DNA of 64,000 bases from Gryllotalpicola daejeonensis (lineage in GTDB: Bacteria; Actinomycetota; Actinomycetes; Actinomycetales; Microbacteriaceae), in assembly GCF_039538145.1 (NCBI RefSeq), contig NZ_BAABBV010000001.1:1860001-1924000 (forward strand), in the 5' to 3' direction. This document shows, piece by piece, positions 8,062-16,490 of the stretch (its first letter is position 1; the number at the start of each line of letters is the position of its first letter). The translations under genes and the position numbers were made by a program. The notes below the pieces were generated by a model. That model had not been told where the DNA came from. It was given only the letters and a program-made list of their open reading frames with translations, and made no database searches.

Positions 8062-9386
8062 CAGACGCCCGTCAGCTCTCTGATCGCGCCGACGAACTGG
8101 GCACGGCCGCCGGCGCGCATCCGCGCGATGCGCGCATGGACGACTTCGAGGTGCTCAGGCTCGCCGAGGAAGCCCGCGATTCCGCCCACCAGCTCGTTCA
8201 GCGAGCCGGCGAGCCTCCGGCTCTCGACGAGCAGCGGTGTCGCATCGATCTGTGAATAGAACTCCGTTCGCTTGTCGCGCGCGGCGAGGGAGCCGCCGGA
8301 GTTCACGTCCCAGCCCGCTTGCGACGGCGGGTCGACGAGGCAGATCGCCGGTGTGCCGACGCGCCAGGCGTTGACGGCGAGGTGATACGTGTCGGTGAGG
8401 ACGAGACGGTGGCGTGACAGCTCCTCGACGAGCTCGGCCGCCGGAACCTGGCTCGCTGCGGCTCGCGCGCCGCCGCGCAGCACCCCCCGGTAGGTCGCCA
8501 GCCGCTCCTGCAGCGTGGGCACCCGGGCGCCGTGCTCGAGCCCCGGCCACGCGAGCCGCAGACGCCGGCGGTTGTTCATCGGCCAGAAGGCGGGTTCCGT
8601 GCCCCATTCGATCCACTTCGGCGCGAGCGCCAGTCGCTCGGTGAGCGAGCGGCCGAGCCGTGCCACCTCGGCGGGGTCGAGCTGCGATCGCCCGATGAAC
8701 ACGCCGAGAGTGTCGTCGCGCCGGCGATGGTCGCGGTCGCCCAGCAGCAAGGCGGCATCTGTGCCCTTCGTCGTCTCGTCGGAATCGGGCCGCTCGAGCT
8801 GCGCGATGAGCGCCGAGTACGTGTCGCGGCCCCACGCGCGATGCGCGCGCCCGAGGAACGAGCGCAGCAGCGGTCCGTATTCGGCGGCGTAGTCCTGCGT
8901 GGTGTTGAAGCCGAGGGTCGTGCCGTAGCTCATCACGCGGCGCAGGACCTCATCGCTCTGGCCCTTGAGCAGCAGGTGGCGCTCGGCATAGTCGCGCGCA
9001 GCGTCGAGGTCGTCGAAGATCCGCATGTGCCGGTGCAGGATGTCCGCGTTCATCTCGACGTACTCGGCCATGTGCAGGAAGTCACCCCAGAACACGATCG
9101 CGTCGGCGTCGAGGAATTCGTCGATCCGGCCGCGCAGGTTGCGGTAGGTGAGTCCCGTGTCGGAGTCGAAGAAGTGATCGGATGCCTCAGCACGCGGCTC
9201 CTCGCCCGGCTGCAGCCACTCCCGCCGGTCCCACAGACGCCAATAGGTGACGTCCGGGAAGCCTTCGGCGGCAGCCAGCTCGGCGAACGCGAGGTCGACC
9301 GTGGCCATGCCGGGATTGGGGGCACTCGGCGGGGCGCACAGGACGTTGACTCGCGGGGATCGGCCCGCGTGTTGAGCATTACTCAC
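8061..9386 (-). CDS. Polysaccharide pyruvyl transferase-like protein
   Basis: A 441-aa protein related to polysaccharide pyruvyl transferases (PF04230-like). The C-terminal half carries LVLTDTYHLAVNAWRVGTPAI, equivalent to the family's H-x3-A-x6-G-x-P block. It is followed by WDVNSGGSLAARDKRTEFYSQ, seen in related EPS-modifying proteins. The N-terminal half (DAIVFWGDFLHMAEYV) is diverged. Two starts are possible: TTG at 9440, which would overlap the preceding gene, and GTG at 9386. I prefer GTG because similarity begins just after it and TACCAT lies 8 nt upstream. Pyruvyl transfer itself is an inference. Confidence 0.7.
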   Translation of the reverse strand: MSNAQHAGRSPRVNVLCAPPSAPNPGMATVDLAFAELAAAEGFPDVTYWRLWDRREWLQPGEEPRAEASDHFFDSDTGLTYRNLRGRIDEFLDADAIVFWGDFLHMAEYVEMNADILHRHMRIFDDLDAARDYAERHLLLKGQSDEVLRRVMSYGTTLGFNTTQDYAAEYGPLLRSFLGRAHRAWGRDTYSALIAQLERPDSDETTKGTDAALLLGDRDHRRRDDTLGVFIGRSQLDPAEVARLGRSLTERLALAPKWIEWGTEPAFWPMNNRRRLRLAWPGLEHGARVPTLQERLATYRGVLRGGARAAASQVPAAELVEELSRHRLVLTDTYHLAVNAWRVGTPAICLVDPPSQAGWDVNSGGSLAARDKRTEFYSQIDATPLLVESRRLAGSLNELVGGIAGFLGEPEHLEVVHARIARMRAGGRAQFVGAIRELTGV

Positions 9387-9394
9387 ACTCCCCG

Positions 9395-9400
9395 ATGGTA
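9395..9400 (-). promoter_or_regulatory. Putative -10 TACCAT for a leaderless start
   Basis: On the minus strand TACCAT ends 8 nt before GTG at 9386, consistent with leaderless transcription. The -35 is not recognisable, so this is tentative. Confidence 0.3.
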
Positions 9401-9411
9401 GTGAGTCCTGC

Positions 9412-10506
9412 TCAGTTTGAGCGTGCTGCGATGCCCCCAAAACGTGGCGTCTTCGCCCCGGCCAATGCGTGCCAGACGTCGGCGTGCCCGCGCGCGCTTC
9501 GCTCCCAACTGAACTCGGCGGCTCGCGCGCGACCTCGAGCTGCGGCCTCGCCTCGGTCGAAGCGGGTGTCGAGAACGTGGCGCAGTCCCTCGGCGATGCC
9601 CTCGGGGGTGGGAGCCGTGAGCGTCGCGGCCCCGCCGGCCACCTCCGGCAGCGAGCTCGTGGCCGCCGCGACGACCGGGGTGCCCGCTGCCATCGCCTCG
9701 ATCACCGGCAGGCCGAAGCCCTCGTACAGCGAGGGAACCACGACGGCCGCCGCGCTCGCGACGATGCGCGGGACCAACTCGGCCGGCATCCGGCCGAGCC
9801 GGCGCGCGCCGGGAAGCCCCTGAAAGAGCTCGTCGCGGCGGGGATGAGGCGGGCCGACGAGCACGAGCTCGGTGTCGGGAACACTGTCGCGCATCAGCTG
9901 CCACGCGCCGGCCAGCCCCGCGAGGTTCTTCCGGAGACTGGCACCCCCGGCGTGAAGGACGTAGCGGGCGGGGAGCTCCAGCCGTTCGCGCTCCGCGTCG
10001 CTGAGCGGCTGCGCGTCGCGGAAGGATTCCGCGACGCCGGGATACACGACGTGGATCCGCTCGACGCCGAACATCTCGGCGACGTCGTTCGCCGTGTTGC
10101 GCGATACGCAGATGACCGCCGCGGCCCGGCGCAGCTCCGCCGGGGCCGACGCCACCGGGACGCCCTCGTCAGGGAAGCGCCACGCGACGACGTCGTGCAT
10201 GGTGACCACCTCGCCGTCGGCAGGCGGCAGGCCGAGCTCCATCCGGTGCACCAGGGCGCCGTGCGGATAGATGACCCGGCCGACGCTGCGACGAACCGCG
10301 CCACCTGCGCGCTCGACCGCCCCGAGAGGAAGGCGCACCGTTCCGGCCAGGGGGGACCGCAGCGACCGCGCGATGACCCGCTTGACGGCCCATTGGTCGT
10401 CCGGCCCACGCAGGGACTCGGCCGCGCGGGCGGCGATCTGCTCCTGGTAGATCTGGGCGCCCATCGGGTTCGACGTCGCCGTCGTGGCGATTACGAGATC
10501 AGGCAT
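9412..10506 (-). CDS. Glycosyltransferase family 4
   Basis: A 364-aa GT4 enzyme beginning MPDLVIATTATSNPMGAQIY. The acceptor domain has GEVVTMHDVVAWRFPDE and AAAVICVSRNTANDV. The donor domain has YVLHAGGASLRKNL and the EX7E motif EGFGLPVIE, then AMAAGTPVVAAATSSLPE. This arrangement resembles mannosyltransferases of the WbdA/WbaZ type, but the sugar is not deducible. ATG at 10506 overlaps the upstream gene by 8 bp, which decides the start despite a longer open frame. Confidence 0.87.
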   Translation of the reverse strand: MPDLVIATTATSNPMGAQIYQEQIAARAAESLRGPDDQWAVKRVIARSLRSPLAGTVRLPLGAVERAGGAVRRSVGRVIYPHGALVHRMELGLPPADGEVVTMHDVVAWRFPDEGVPVASAPAELRRAAAVICVSRNTANDVAEMFGVERIHVVYPGVAESFRDAQPLSDAERERLELPARYVLHAGGASLRKNLAGLAGAWQLMRDSVPDTELVLVGPPHPRRDELFQGLPGARRLGRMPAELVPRIVASAAAVVVPSLYEGFGLPVIEAMAAGTPVVAAATSSLPEVAGGAATLTAPTPEGIAEGLRHVLDTRFDRGEAAARGRARAAEFSWERSARGHADVWHALAGAKTPRFGGIAARSN

Positions 10507-11674
10507 TCTGCACCGCCTGAACAGCGCCGGCCGGTCGGCCGAGGGCTGCGGCATAGCTGAGCTCGTACCCGTCCGCCACGTGCTGCCACGTGAAATCCCG
10601 CACGCGCTCGCTGCCCGCGGCGGCAAGGGAGCGACCGAACTGGGCGTCGACGACGACGCGGCGCAGCGCCGCCCCGAAGGCCGCGGAGTCTTCCGGGTCG
10701 CACAGCAGACCGTCCACACCGTCGGTGATGAACTCGGGAAGGCCGCCGCGAGCGGCCGCCACGAGCGGCGTTCCGGCTCTCCAGGCCTCGAGCGCCGTGA
10801 TGCCGAACGACTCGAACCGACTCGAGATCGCAACGGCAGCCGCCGACCTCAGGAGCGCGACGACCTGCGGTCGATCGAGCTGCCCCGGCATCACGAGCCG
10901 CTCGCCGATGCCGAGTCGCTCGGCTTCAGCGCGCAGAGCCGCCCAGCGGGAATCCCAGCCGTCACCACCGATGACGAGCCCCACATCCTCCGGCAGCTCC
11001 GCGTTCGCGAAGGCGCGAAGCAGCAGGTCGAAGCCCTTCACGGGGACGAGCCTGCCGACCGCCGCCACGTATCGGCGGGGAAGCCCGTCGGGCAGAGAGC
11101 CCGCGGGCTCGGTGAGATCGATTCCGTTGGGCACGACGGCGCCGACGCCTGGGGCGAGTGCGAACCGCGCCTCGAGGTCACGGACGACGACGTGCGAGCA
11201 CCCTGTGACGGCCGATGCGTCGCGAAGAGCGCCCTCGAGCGAGGCTCGCGCGAATCGCGATGCGCCGAACACGCCGCCGTCATCAGCGATGGTCTCGCCG
11301 TGCGACGTGACGACGAGCGGAATCCGGCGCCTGTGGGAGACGAACCGCGCGTAGCTGCCGTTCGGGCCATAGCAGTGCACGTGGATCAGTTCCGGGCGGA
11401 AGTCGTCCGCCGCACGAAGCCAGGCCGCGGCCGCGGAAGGGGCGCTGGCCGCGAACCGGAGCAGCGCACTCGGCGAGCGCGCGGGCAAGGGCGCGGGCAG
11501 GTCACGCACCTCGATGCCCTCCACGGAGCGCACGCCGTAGCGCCCGTCGCGGGCCACCGTCCAGACGACCACGTCGTGGCCGCGTTGCCCCAATTCGCGG
11601 GCCACGTTGCGGACATGCTCCTCCACGCCGCCAACCCACGGAGAAAAAGAGCTGGTGGCGAGCGCAATTCTCAT
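10499..11674 (-). CDS. Glycosyltransferase family 4
   Basis: A 391-aa GT4 enzyme and the first gene of the minus-strand run that continues to 5555. The N-terminus MRIALATSSFSPWVGGVEEH contains the donor-loop glycines after the first strand. LIHVHCYGP is an acceptor-side motif. The donor domain has YVAAVGRLVPVKGFDLLL and the EX7E motif ESFGITALE followed by AWRAGTPLVAAARGGLPE. It is divergent from the flippase gene across 127 bp that hold a shared promoter-like motif. Confidence 0.88.
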   Translation of the reverse strand: MRIALATSSFSPWVGGVEEHVRNVARELGQRGHDVVVWTVARDGRYGVRSVEGIEVRDLPAPLPARSPSALLRFAASAPSAAAAWLRAADDFRPELIHVHCYGPNGSYARFVSHRRRIPLVVTSHGETIADDGGVFGASRFARASLEGALRDASAVTGCSHVVVRDLEARFALAPGVGAVVPNGIDLTEPAGSLPDGLPRRYVAAVGRLVPVKGFDLLLRAFANAELPEDVGLVIGGDGWDSRWAALRAEAERLGIGERLVMPGQLDRPQVVALLRSAAAVAISSRFESFGITALEAWRAGTPLVAAARGGLPEFITDGVDGLLCDPEDSAAFGAALRRVVVDAQFGRSLAAAGSERVRDFTWQHVADGYELSYAAALGRPAGAVQAVQNA

Positions 11675-11749
11675 CGGATGCCCGTTCGAGAGCGCACCTC
11701 GTGCGTGGAGCTGATCATGCCCGTCATCTTCCTTCTATTCGGCGAAACT

Positions 11750-11776
11750 GAGCAAATCTCGGTCTATTGTTACACC
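11750..11776 (+). promoter_or_regulatory. EPS promoter motif GAG-N5-CTC-N8-GTTA ahead of the flippase
   Basis: GAGCAAATCTC (11750-11760), 8 nt, then GTTACACC (11769-11776). The same layout is found ahead of rfbG (17575-17549, minus), a GNAT gene (24579-24553, minus) and the initiating transferase (26501-26526). The flippase ATG follows at 11802 with an AGGAG ribosome binding site at about 11789-11793. No CCCC-GGGG box is seen here. Confidence 0.5.
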
Positions 11777-11801
11777 GCCCGAACAGACAGGAGCCAACGC
11801 G

Positions 11802-13343
11802 ATGGACGAGAGCACCGACCAGCTCAGCCGTAGCGAACTGCAGCGCCGTGCCGTGCAGGGAGTCGGCTGGACGGTGATCCACACCGTCGTCTCGATCCCG
11901 ATCGCCTTCGTCGTGAACCTCATCGTGGCGCGCATCCTCGGCGTCGTCGACTACGGCCGCCTGGCGTACCTGAGCGTCGTGATGGATGTCGCCGGAACGA
12001 TCCTGTCGCTCGGCGTGGGGACCGCGCTCGTGCAGTTCGGCTCCCGGTTCACCGCGCAGGGCCGGCGCGACGAGGCGCGGCGCCTGCTGTCCATCTCACA
12101 GGGGTTCAGCCTCGTCGTCGTGGCACCCGCGATCACCATCGTCATCCTCGTCATGGTGCATGTCCCGCCCCTGCTGCTCGGACTCGCGATCGTCTTCGGC
12201 GTGGTGCTTCCCAACCTCTTCGGCACCGCGTCCACGGCCCTTGCCATGGAGAACCGAACAGCGGCGAGCGCGCGCAACGCCATGGTGCAGAACATCGTGG
12301 TGCAACTCGCCGTGGTCACGACGGTGCTGACACTGCGCGAAGCCGACTCCGTCTGGGCGGCGCGTGTGGCCGCCGGCGGCATCATCGCCGGCCTCGCACT
12401 GATCCCCCTCTCGCCGGACTTCCGCCGGGCGGTCCTGCGTCCGCGATGGCCGAGGCGGTTCCCCGTGGGCTTCTGGAAGTTCGCCATTCCCTCCGGACTC
12501 TCCACGCTCATCGCACAGCTGGTGGTGACCCGCTCCGAGGTCGTGTTCCTGAACTGGCTCTCGACTCCAGAGGCGGTCGGCATCTTCGCGCTCGCCATGG
12601 GCGTCGCGGGAAACGTGTTCGCGCCGGCACAGGCCATCACGGGCCCGCTCATCCCCGCGCTCTCGAGCCTGAAGGCGACGGCCGATGAGAACGCCATGGT
12701 GAAGGCGTTCGCTCGAACCGTGCGCGCATCCTCGACTGTGAGCGCCCTGATCACCGCGGTGGGAGTCCCGGCGATCGCCGTCCTGATCCCGCTGTTCTAC
12801 GGCGCCGCGTTCTCGGCCGCCGTGCTGCCTGTGCTCGCGCTGGGATGCGTCGGCGGCTTCACCGTCGCGGCATCCCCGGCCTGGGCCTTCACGCTCGCGC
12901 GACTCTCCGCGCGGCGACTGCTCACGATCAATCTGGTGGCGCTGGCGGTCGACGTCGCGCTCGCGTGGTCGCTGATCATCGTGCTCGGCACGTGGGGCGC
13001 CGTCATCGCCAACGGCGCCAGCGTCTCGGTGCGCGTCGTGATGCTGCTGTACGGCGAGGGCCGTGCCCTCGGAATCCGTCACCTCGACGTTGCGAAGATG
13101 TTCGCACCCGTGCTCGTGGGCATGGCCGGAGCCTGGCTCGGCTGGGGCATCGCCACCGCCGCTCCGCTCGGCACGCTGCTCGCTGCCGTCGTGGCGGCGG
13201 CGCTCGGTCTCGGCTCATGCCTGCTGGGCCTGCGCGCACTGTCCCTCGGCCTCGGCTCGTCGGACACGGCGGCGATCATGGACGCCGCTCCCAGCCCGCT
13301 GCGTCGCGTGCTGCGACCGATGCTGGCGGTCGTGACCAGATGA
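11802..13343 (+). CDS. Oligosaccharide flippase (Wzx-like, MOP superfamily)
   Basis: A 513-aa integral membrane protein with about 12-14 hydrophobic segments in the polysaccharide-transport pattern. It opens with GVGWTVIHTVVSIPIAFVVN and has the early GVVDYGRLAYLSVVMDVAGT segment typical of Wzx/RfbX-type flippases. Expected role: moving the undecaprenyl-linked repeat unit to the outer leaflet for the Wzy-like polymerase at 6715-8061. ATG at 11802 has an AGGAG site. Its stop overlaps the next glycosyltransferase start (ATGA), so the two are co-expressed. Confidence 0.88.
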   Translation: MDESTDQLSRSELQRRAVQGVGWTVIHTVVSIPIAFVVNLIVARILGVVDYGRLAYLSVVMDVAGTILSLGVGTALVQFGSRFTAQGRRDEARRLLSISQGFSLVVVAPAITIVILVMVHVPPLLLGLAIVFGVVLPNLFGTASTALAMENRTAASARNAMVQNIVVQLAVVTTVLTLREADSVWAARVAAGGIIAGLALIPLSPDFRRAVLRPRWPRRFPVGFWKFAIPSGLSTLIAQLVVTRSEVVFLNWLSTPEAVGIFALAMGVAGNVFAPAQAITGPLIPALSSLKATADENAMVKAFARTVRASSTVSALITAVGVPAIAVLIPLFYGAAFSAAVLPVLALGCVGGFTVAASPAWAFTLARLSARRLLTINLVALAVDVALAWSLIIVLGTWGAVIANGASVSVRVVMLLYGEGRALGIRHLDVAKMFAPVLVGMAGAWLGWGIATAAPLGTLLAAVVAAALGLGSCLLGLRALSLGLGSSDTAAIMDAAPSPLRRVLRPMLAVVTR

Positions 13344-14605
13344 CCGGGCCGGCACCAGCCCGCGTTCTGCTGCTGGACCACACCGCGAAGCTGAGCGGCG
13401 GCGAGCAGGCACTGCTGGGCGTCGCCTCGGCACTGCACGGCGGCGCGGCGACCGCCCGTGCGATCGTGTTCGAGGACGGGCCCCTCGTCGGCCGGCTGCG
13501 CGCGCTCGGCATCGACACGGCCCTGCTGCCACTCGGCTCGGATCTCAACACCACCTCGCGCTCACGTGCGCTGTCACCGAAGGGCCTGCTGCGCGGCGCC
13601 GGCGCGCTGGCGGGCTTCGTGCCGCGCCTCGCGCGCAGCATCCGCTTCTCAGGCGCCGAGCTCGTCGTCGCGAACTCGCTCAAGTCGGCCGTGTTCGCCT
13701 CGCTCGCCGCGCCGCTGGCGCGCCGGCCCTGGGTCTGGCACCTGCACGACCGGCTCGCCGCCGACTACCTGCCGCGTCCGCTCGCGGCGGCGATGCGCCT
13801 GCTCGCGACCTGGGGCCCGCGGGCGATCGTTGTGAACTCGTCCGCCACCGCCGCCACCCTGCCGCGGCGCGCGCGGGCGAAGGCGACGATCGCCTATCCC
13901 GGATTGATGCCGGATGCCTTCGCGCCGGCACCCGCACAAGAGAGCGCGTCCGTGGTCGGCCTCATCGGCCGCATCAGCCCGACGAAGGGCCAGCGCGAGT
14001 TCCTGAACGCCGCGGCGCTCATCGCGGCCGAGCACCCGGCGGTCCGCTTCCGCGTCGTCGGCGCGGCGCTGTTCGGCGAGGACGAGTACGAGGCCGAGGT
14101 GCGGGCACTGCCCGATCAGCTCGGCATCGGCGACCGCGTCGAGTTCACCGGCTGGGTGGCGGACCCCGGCGCGCAGCTGCGCGAGCTGACGGTGCTCGTG
14201 CACGCCTCGCCCGTGCCGGAGCCGTTCGGGCAGGTCGTCGTCGAGGCGATGGCGGCGGGGGTCCCGGTCATCGGCGCCGCAGCAGGCGGGGTCCCTGAGA
14301 TCCTCGGCGCCGACGACGAGACCGGCACCGCCGGCACTGAGACCGCGGCAGCAGGCATCCGTCACACTCCCTACGGAGTGCTCGTGCGCCCCGGCGACCC
14401 GAACGCGCTCGCTCGCGCCCTGTCGGACGTGCTCAACGACCCGGCCGGGCGCCAGGCGCGCGCGGCGGCCGCGCGTCGGCGTGCGCGGGAGAGCTTCACC
14501 ATCGAGCGCACGGCCGCCGCCTGCCTCGGCGCCTGGGGCCGCGCGCTCGGTTCGGTTCGAAACCCCCGCCCTATGGGGGTACGGGGCGTCACGGTGCCGC
14601 GCTAG
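13340..14605 (+). CDS. Glycosyltransferase family 4
   Basis: A 421-aa GT4 enzyme. The N-terminus ARVLLLDHTAKLSGGEQALL has the glycine-rich donor loop. Then come PWVWHLHDRL and AIVVNSSATA; the donor domain has VVGLIGRISPTKGQREFL and the EX7E motif EPFGQVVVE followed by AMAAGVPVIGAAAGGVPE. ATG at 13340 overlaps the flippase stop by 4 bp. The last 45 bases of the gene carry the promoter-like box of the next gene, and its TAG stop forms part of a putative -10 hexamer. Confidence 0.88.
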   Translation: MTGPAPARVLLLDHTAKLSGGEQALLGVASALHGGAATARAIVFEDGPLVGRLRALGIDTALLPLGSDLNTTSRSRALSPKGLLRGAGALAGFVPRLARSIRFSGAELVVANSLKSAVFASLAAPLARRPWVWHLHDRLAADYLPRPLAAAMRLLATWGPRAIVVNSSATAATLPRRARAKATIAYPGLMPDAFAPAPAQESASVVGLIGRISPTKGQREFLNAAALIAAEHPAVRFRVVGAALFGEDEYEAEVRALPDQLGIGDRVEFTGWVADPGAQLRELTVLVHASPVPEPFGQVVVEAMAAGVPVIGAAAGGVPEILGADDETGTAGTETAAAGIRHTPYGVLVRPGDPNALARALSDVLNDPAGRQARAAAARRRARESFTIERTAAACLGAWGRALGSVRNPRPMGVRGVTVPR

Positions 14606-14608
14606 TTT
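14562..14608 (+). promoter_or_regulatory. CCCCC-N7-GGGGG box and -10 ahead of the C-methyltransferase-like gene
   Basis: CCCCCGCCCTATGGGGG (14563-14579) is an inverted repeat related to the CCCCCGCACTGGGG boxes near 17577 and 26481. A TAGTTT -10-like hexamer (14603-14608) begins 28 bp after the first G of the G run. The box lies in the 3' end of the preceding gene. A GAGGAATCCTC inverted repeat (14612-14622) sits near the expected transcript start, and AGGAG at about 14630 serves the ATG at 14640. Confidence 0.5.
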
Positions 14609-14639
14609 GGTGAGGAATCCTCGACCCCTAGGAGAGCTC

Positions 14640-15812
14640 ATGTCCACGCTTCCCCAGCCCATCGACAGCTGGCGCGACCGCTGGAGCGGCGAGCCCGGCG
14701 GCTACGTCGTCCTCGACCTCGGCCAGCAGCCCGCGGCCGACCGCTTCCCCGCCCCGACCGACCCCGAGCCCGACCCCCGCTACCCGCTGCGCATGGTGAT
14801 CAGCACCGTGAGCGGGCTGATCCAGCTCGAGGACGACCCGACCACGCCAGAGGAGGTCCTCGGCATCGAGCCGAAGGCGGTCGTCGAGCAGGCCGAGGCC
14901 GCCGTCGAGCAGGCGGCGCAGGCCGGCTATTTGGCCGCCGGTGGCCGCGTGAAGGAATACCCGAGCCCCCACGGCGGCTCGTGGACCGCGCAGCTCACCG
15001 CGCACGGGCTGGTTCCCGTGCAGGACGGCGAGGCAGAGGTCGTCGTCGACAACTTCGGCATCATGCACGACGCCGACCAGCGTGCCGCCTTCGAAGAGCG
15101 CGTCAGCCACCTTGCGCCCGACGGCGTGCTGCTGCTGCAGTACCACGACATCGCGGCGATCGTGCGGCACGGCATGTGGAACGCCCTGAAGCACGGCCAC
15201 TTCGGCCTGTATTCGACGCCGGTGCTGGTGCGAATGCTGGGCGAGCTCGGCCTCGTCGCGCTCGACGCCTGGGAGTACCCGCTCTACAAGGGCACCGTGC
15301 TCATCGCCTTCGCCCGCAAGGGCAGCCGCTGGGGCGACACCCAGGGCGCCGGCGTCGACGCGCTGATCGCCACCGAGAACGCCGAGGGCATCACGGACCC
15401 CGACTATGTCGCCACGCTCGGCGAGGCGGTCACGCGCACGGTCGCCGACATCGACGCCTACTTGAGCGAGGCGCACGCCAAGGGTCTGACGGTCGCCGGC
15501 TACGCGGCGGCCTCCCGCACCGCGTCGCTGCTGTGTGCCGCCGACATCACCCGCGAGAAGATGGCCGCCATCGCCGACGGAGCGCCGGGCAAGTGGGGCC
15601 TCACGATGCCGGTGAACCGCATTCCGATCATCTCCCCCGCGGACCTCGTCGCACTGCGCCCCGACCGCGTGCTGCTGTTCGTGCCGGACCTGCTCGACGA
15701 ACTGCGCCGCAGCTACCCCGAGATCGAGGCGGGCGGCGGCCGCTGGGTGCTGCTGGAGCCCGAGCCGGTCGAGGTCGAGCCCGTCGCACAGCCGGCCGAG
15801 TCACTGGCGTAG
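14640..15812 (+). CDS. Sugar C-methyltransferase-like protein (class I SAM fold, diverged)
   Basis: A 390-aa protein matching the three-part layout of TylC3/NovU sugar C-methyltransferases: N-terminal VVLDLGQQPAADRFP, central methyltransferase-like domain, C-terminal Methyltransf_14-like domain (GLTVAGYAAASRTASLL). Several hallmarks are changed. No CxxC zinc ligands are present; the only Cys is in LLCAAD. The SAM-binding glycine loop is replaced by KEYPSPHGGSW. The catalytic Glu-His pair of the YHEH motif reads KHGHF. It lies next to the CDP-sugar genes, so a role in making a branched sugar is inferred. It could instead be a non-catalytic or altered-chemistry member. Confidence 0.7.
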   Translation: MSTLPQPIDSWRDRWSGEPGGYVVLDLGQQPAADRFPAPTDPEPDPRYPLRMVISTVSGLIQLEDDPTTPEEVLGIEPKAVVEQAEAAVEQAAQAGYLAAGGRVKEYPSPHGGSWTAQLTAHGLVPVQDGEAEVVVDNFGIMHDADQRAAFEERVSHLAPDGVLLLQYHDIAAIVRHGMWNALKHGHFGLYSTPVLVRMLGELGLVALDAWEYPLYKGTVLIAFARKGSRWGDTQGAGVDALIATENAEGITDPDYVATLGEAVTRTVADIDAYLSEAHAKGLTVAGYAAASRTASLLCAADITREKMAAIADGAPGKWGLTMPVNRIPIISPADLVALRPDRVLLFVPDLLDELRRSYPEIEAGGGRWVLLEPEPVEVEPVAQPAESLA

Positions 15813-15831
15813 CCCGGCGCGCTGCGCCACG

Positions 15832-15885
15832 ACGCACGATTCGTCACCTCGATCGACCGAATCGGGGTGACGAATCGTGCGTTTT
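15832..15885. terminator. Bidirectional hairpin terminator with short T-tract
   Basis: Perfect 17-bp arms, 15832-15848 (ACGCACGATTCGTCACC) and 15866-15882, with a 17-nt loop; TTTT at 15882-15885 follows on the plus strand. It sits between two convergent genes. Confidence 0.75.
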
Positions 15886-15932
15886 GCGCCACAACGTTCA
15901 GGCCGCGAGCCGCGACGTTCGCCGTGCCGCGA

Positions 15933-16490
15933 TCAGAGCTCGACGCCGAGCTGGTCGCGAGCGAACTCACGCCAGCTCGGCGAGGCGAGGTCGCGCTCGC
16001 TGAGCTCGCCGAAGGGCTCGTGCCACGGCACGGCCAGCTCGGGGTCGAGCGGATTCACCGCGACCTCACCCGGGCCGTAGAAGACGTCGGTGCGGTAGCA
16101 GAAGTCGGCGTCTTCGCTGAGCACCTGGTACCCGTGCAGGCATCCGCCCGGCACATAGACCTGGCGGTGGTCGACGTCGTCGAGCACGAAGGTCTCGACG
16201 GTGCCGAACGTCGGCGAGTCAGGTCGGGCGTCGAGCACGACGTCGAGCACCGCACCGCGCGCGCAGCGCGCCAGCTTGGCCTCGCCATTGGGCGCGATGC
16301 GCCCGTGCAGACCGCGGATGCCGCCGCGGCGCGACCTGGACTGGTTCTCTTGCTTGAACGAGTGCGGGTCGATGCCCGCGTCGGCGAGCACCTGCACGTC
16401 GAGGATGCGTGTGAAGAATCCGCGATTGTCGCGAATCGGCGTCGGCTCGAAGATGACGACGCCGGGGATGCCTGAGTGCGAGACCTTCAT
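15933..16490 (-). CDS. dTDP-4-dehydrorhamnose 3,5-epimerase family protein
   Basis: A 185-aa cupin-fold epimerase of the RmlC family. Catalytic-site features are visible: RGGIRGLHG (the conserved RGLH around residue 61), VYVPGGCLHGYQVLSE and YRTDVFYGPGEVAVNPLDP. It overlaps the start of rfbG by 4 bp on the same strand and no dTDP-sugar genes are in view. It therefore probably epimerises a CDP-4-keto-6-deoxyhexose, as RmlC-like proteins do in CDP branched-sugar pathways. Substrate assignment is inference; family is firm. Confidence 0.85.
   Translation of the reverse strand: MKVSHSGIPGVVIFEPTPIRDNRGFFTRILDVQVLADAGIDPHSFKQENQSRSRRGGIRGLHGRIAPNGEAKLARCARGAVLDVVLDARPDSPTFGTVETFVLDDVDHRQVYVPGGCLHGYQVLSEDADFCYRTDVFYGPGEVAVNPLDPELAVPWHEPFGELSERDLASPSWREFARDQLGVEL

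Noticed and set aside
14551..14580. GGTTCGAAACC resembling a tRNA T-arm
   Set aside because: No acceptor, D or anticodon stems fit around it, and it lies inside the 3' end of a glycosyltransferase gene.
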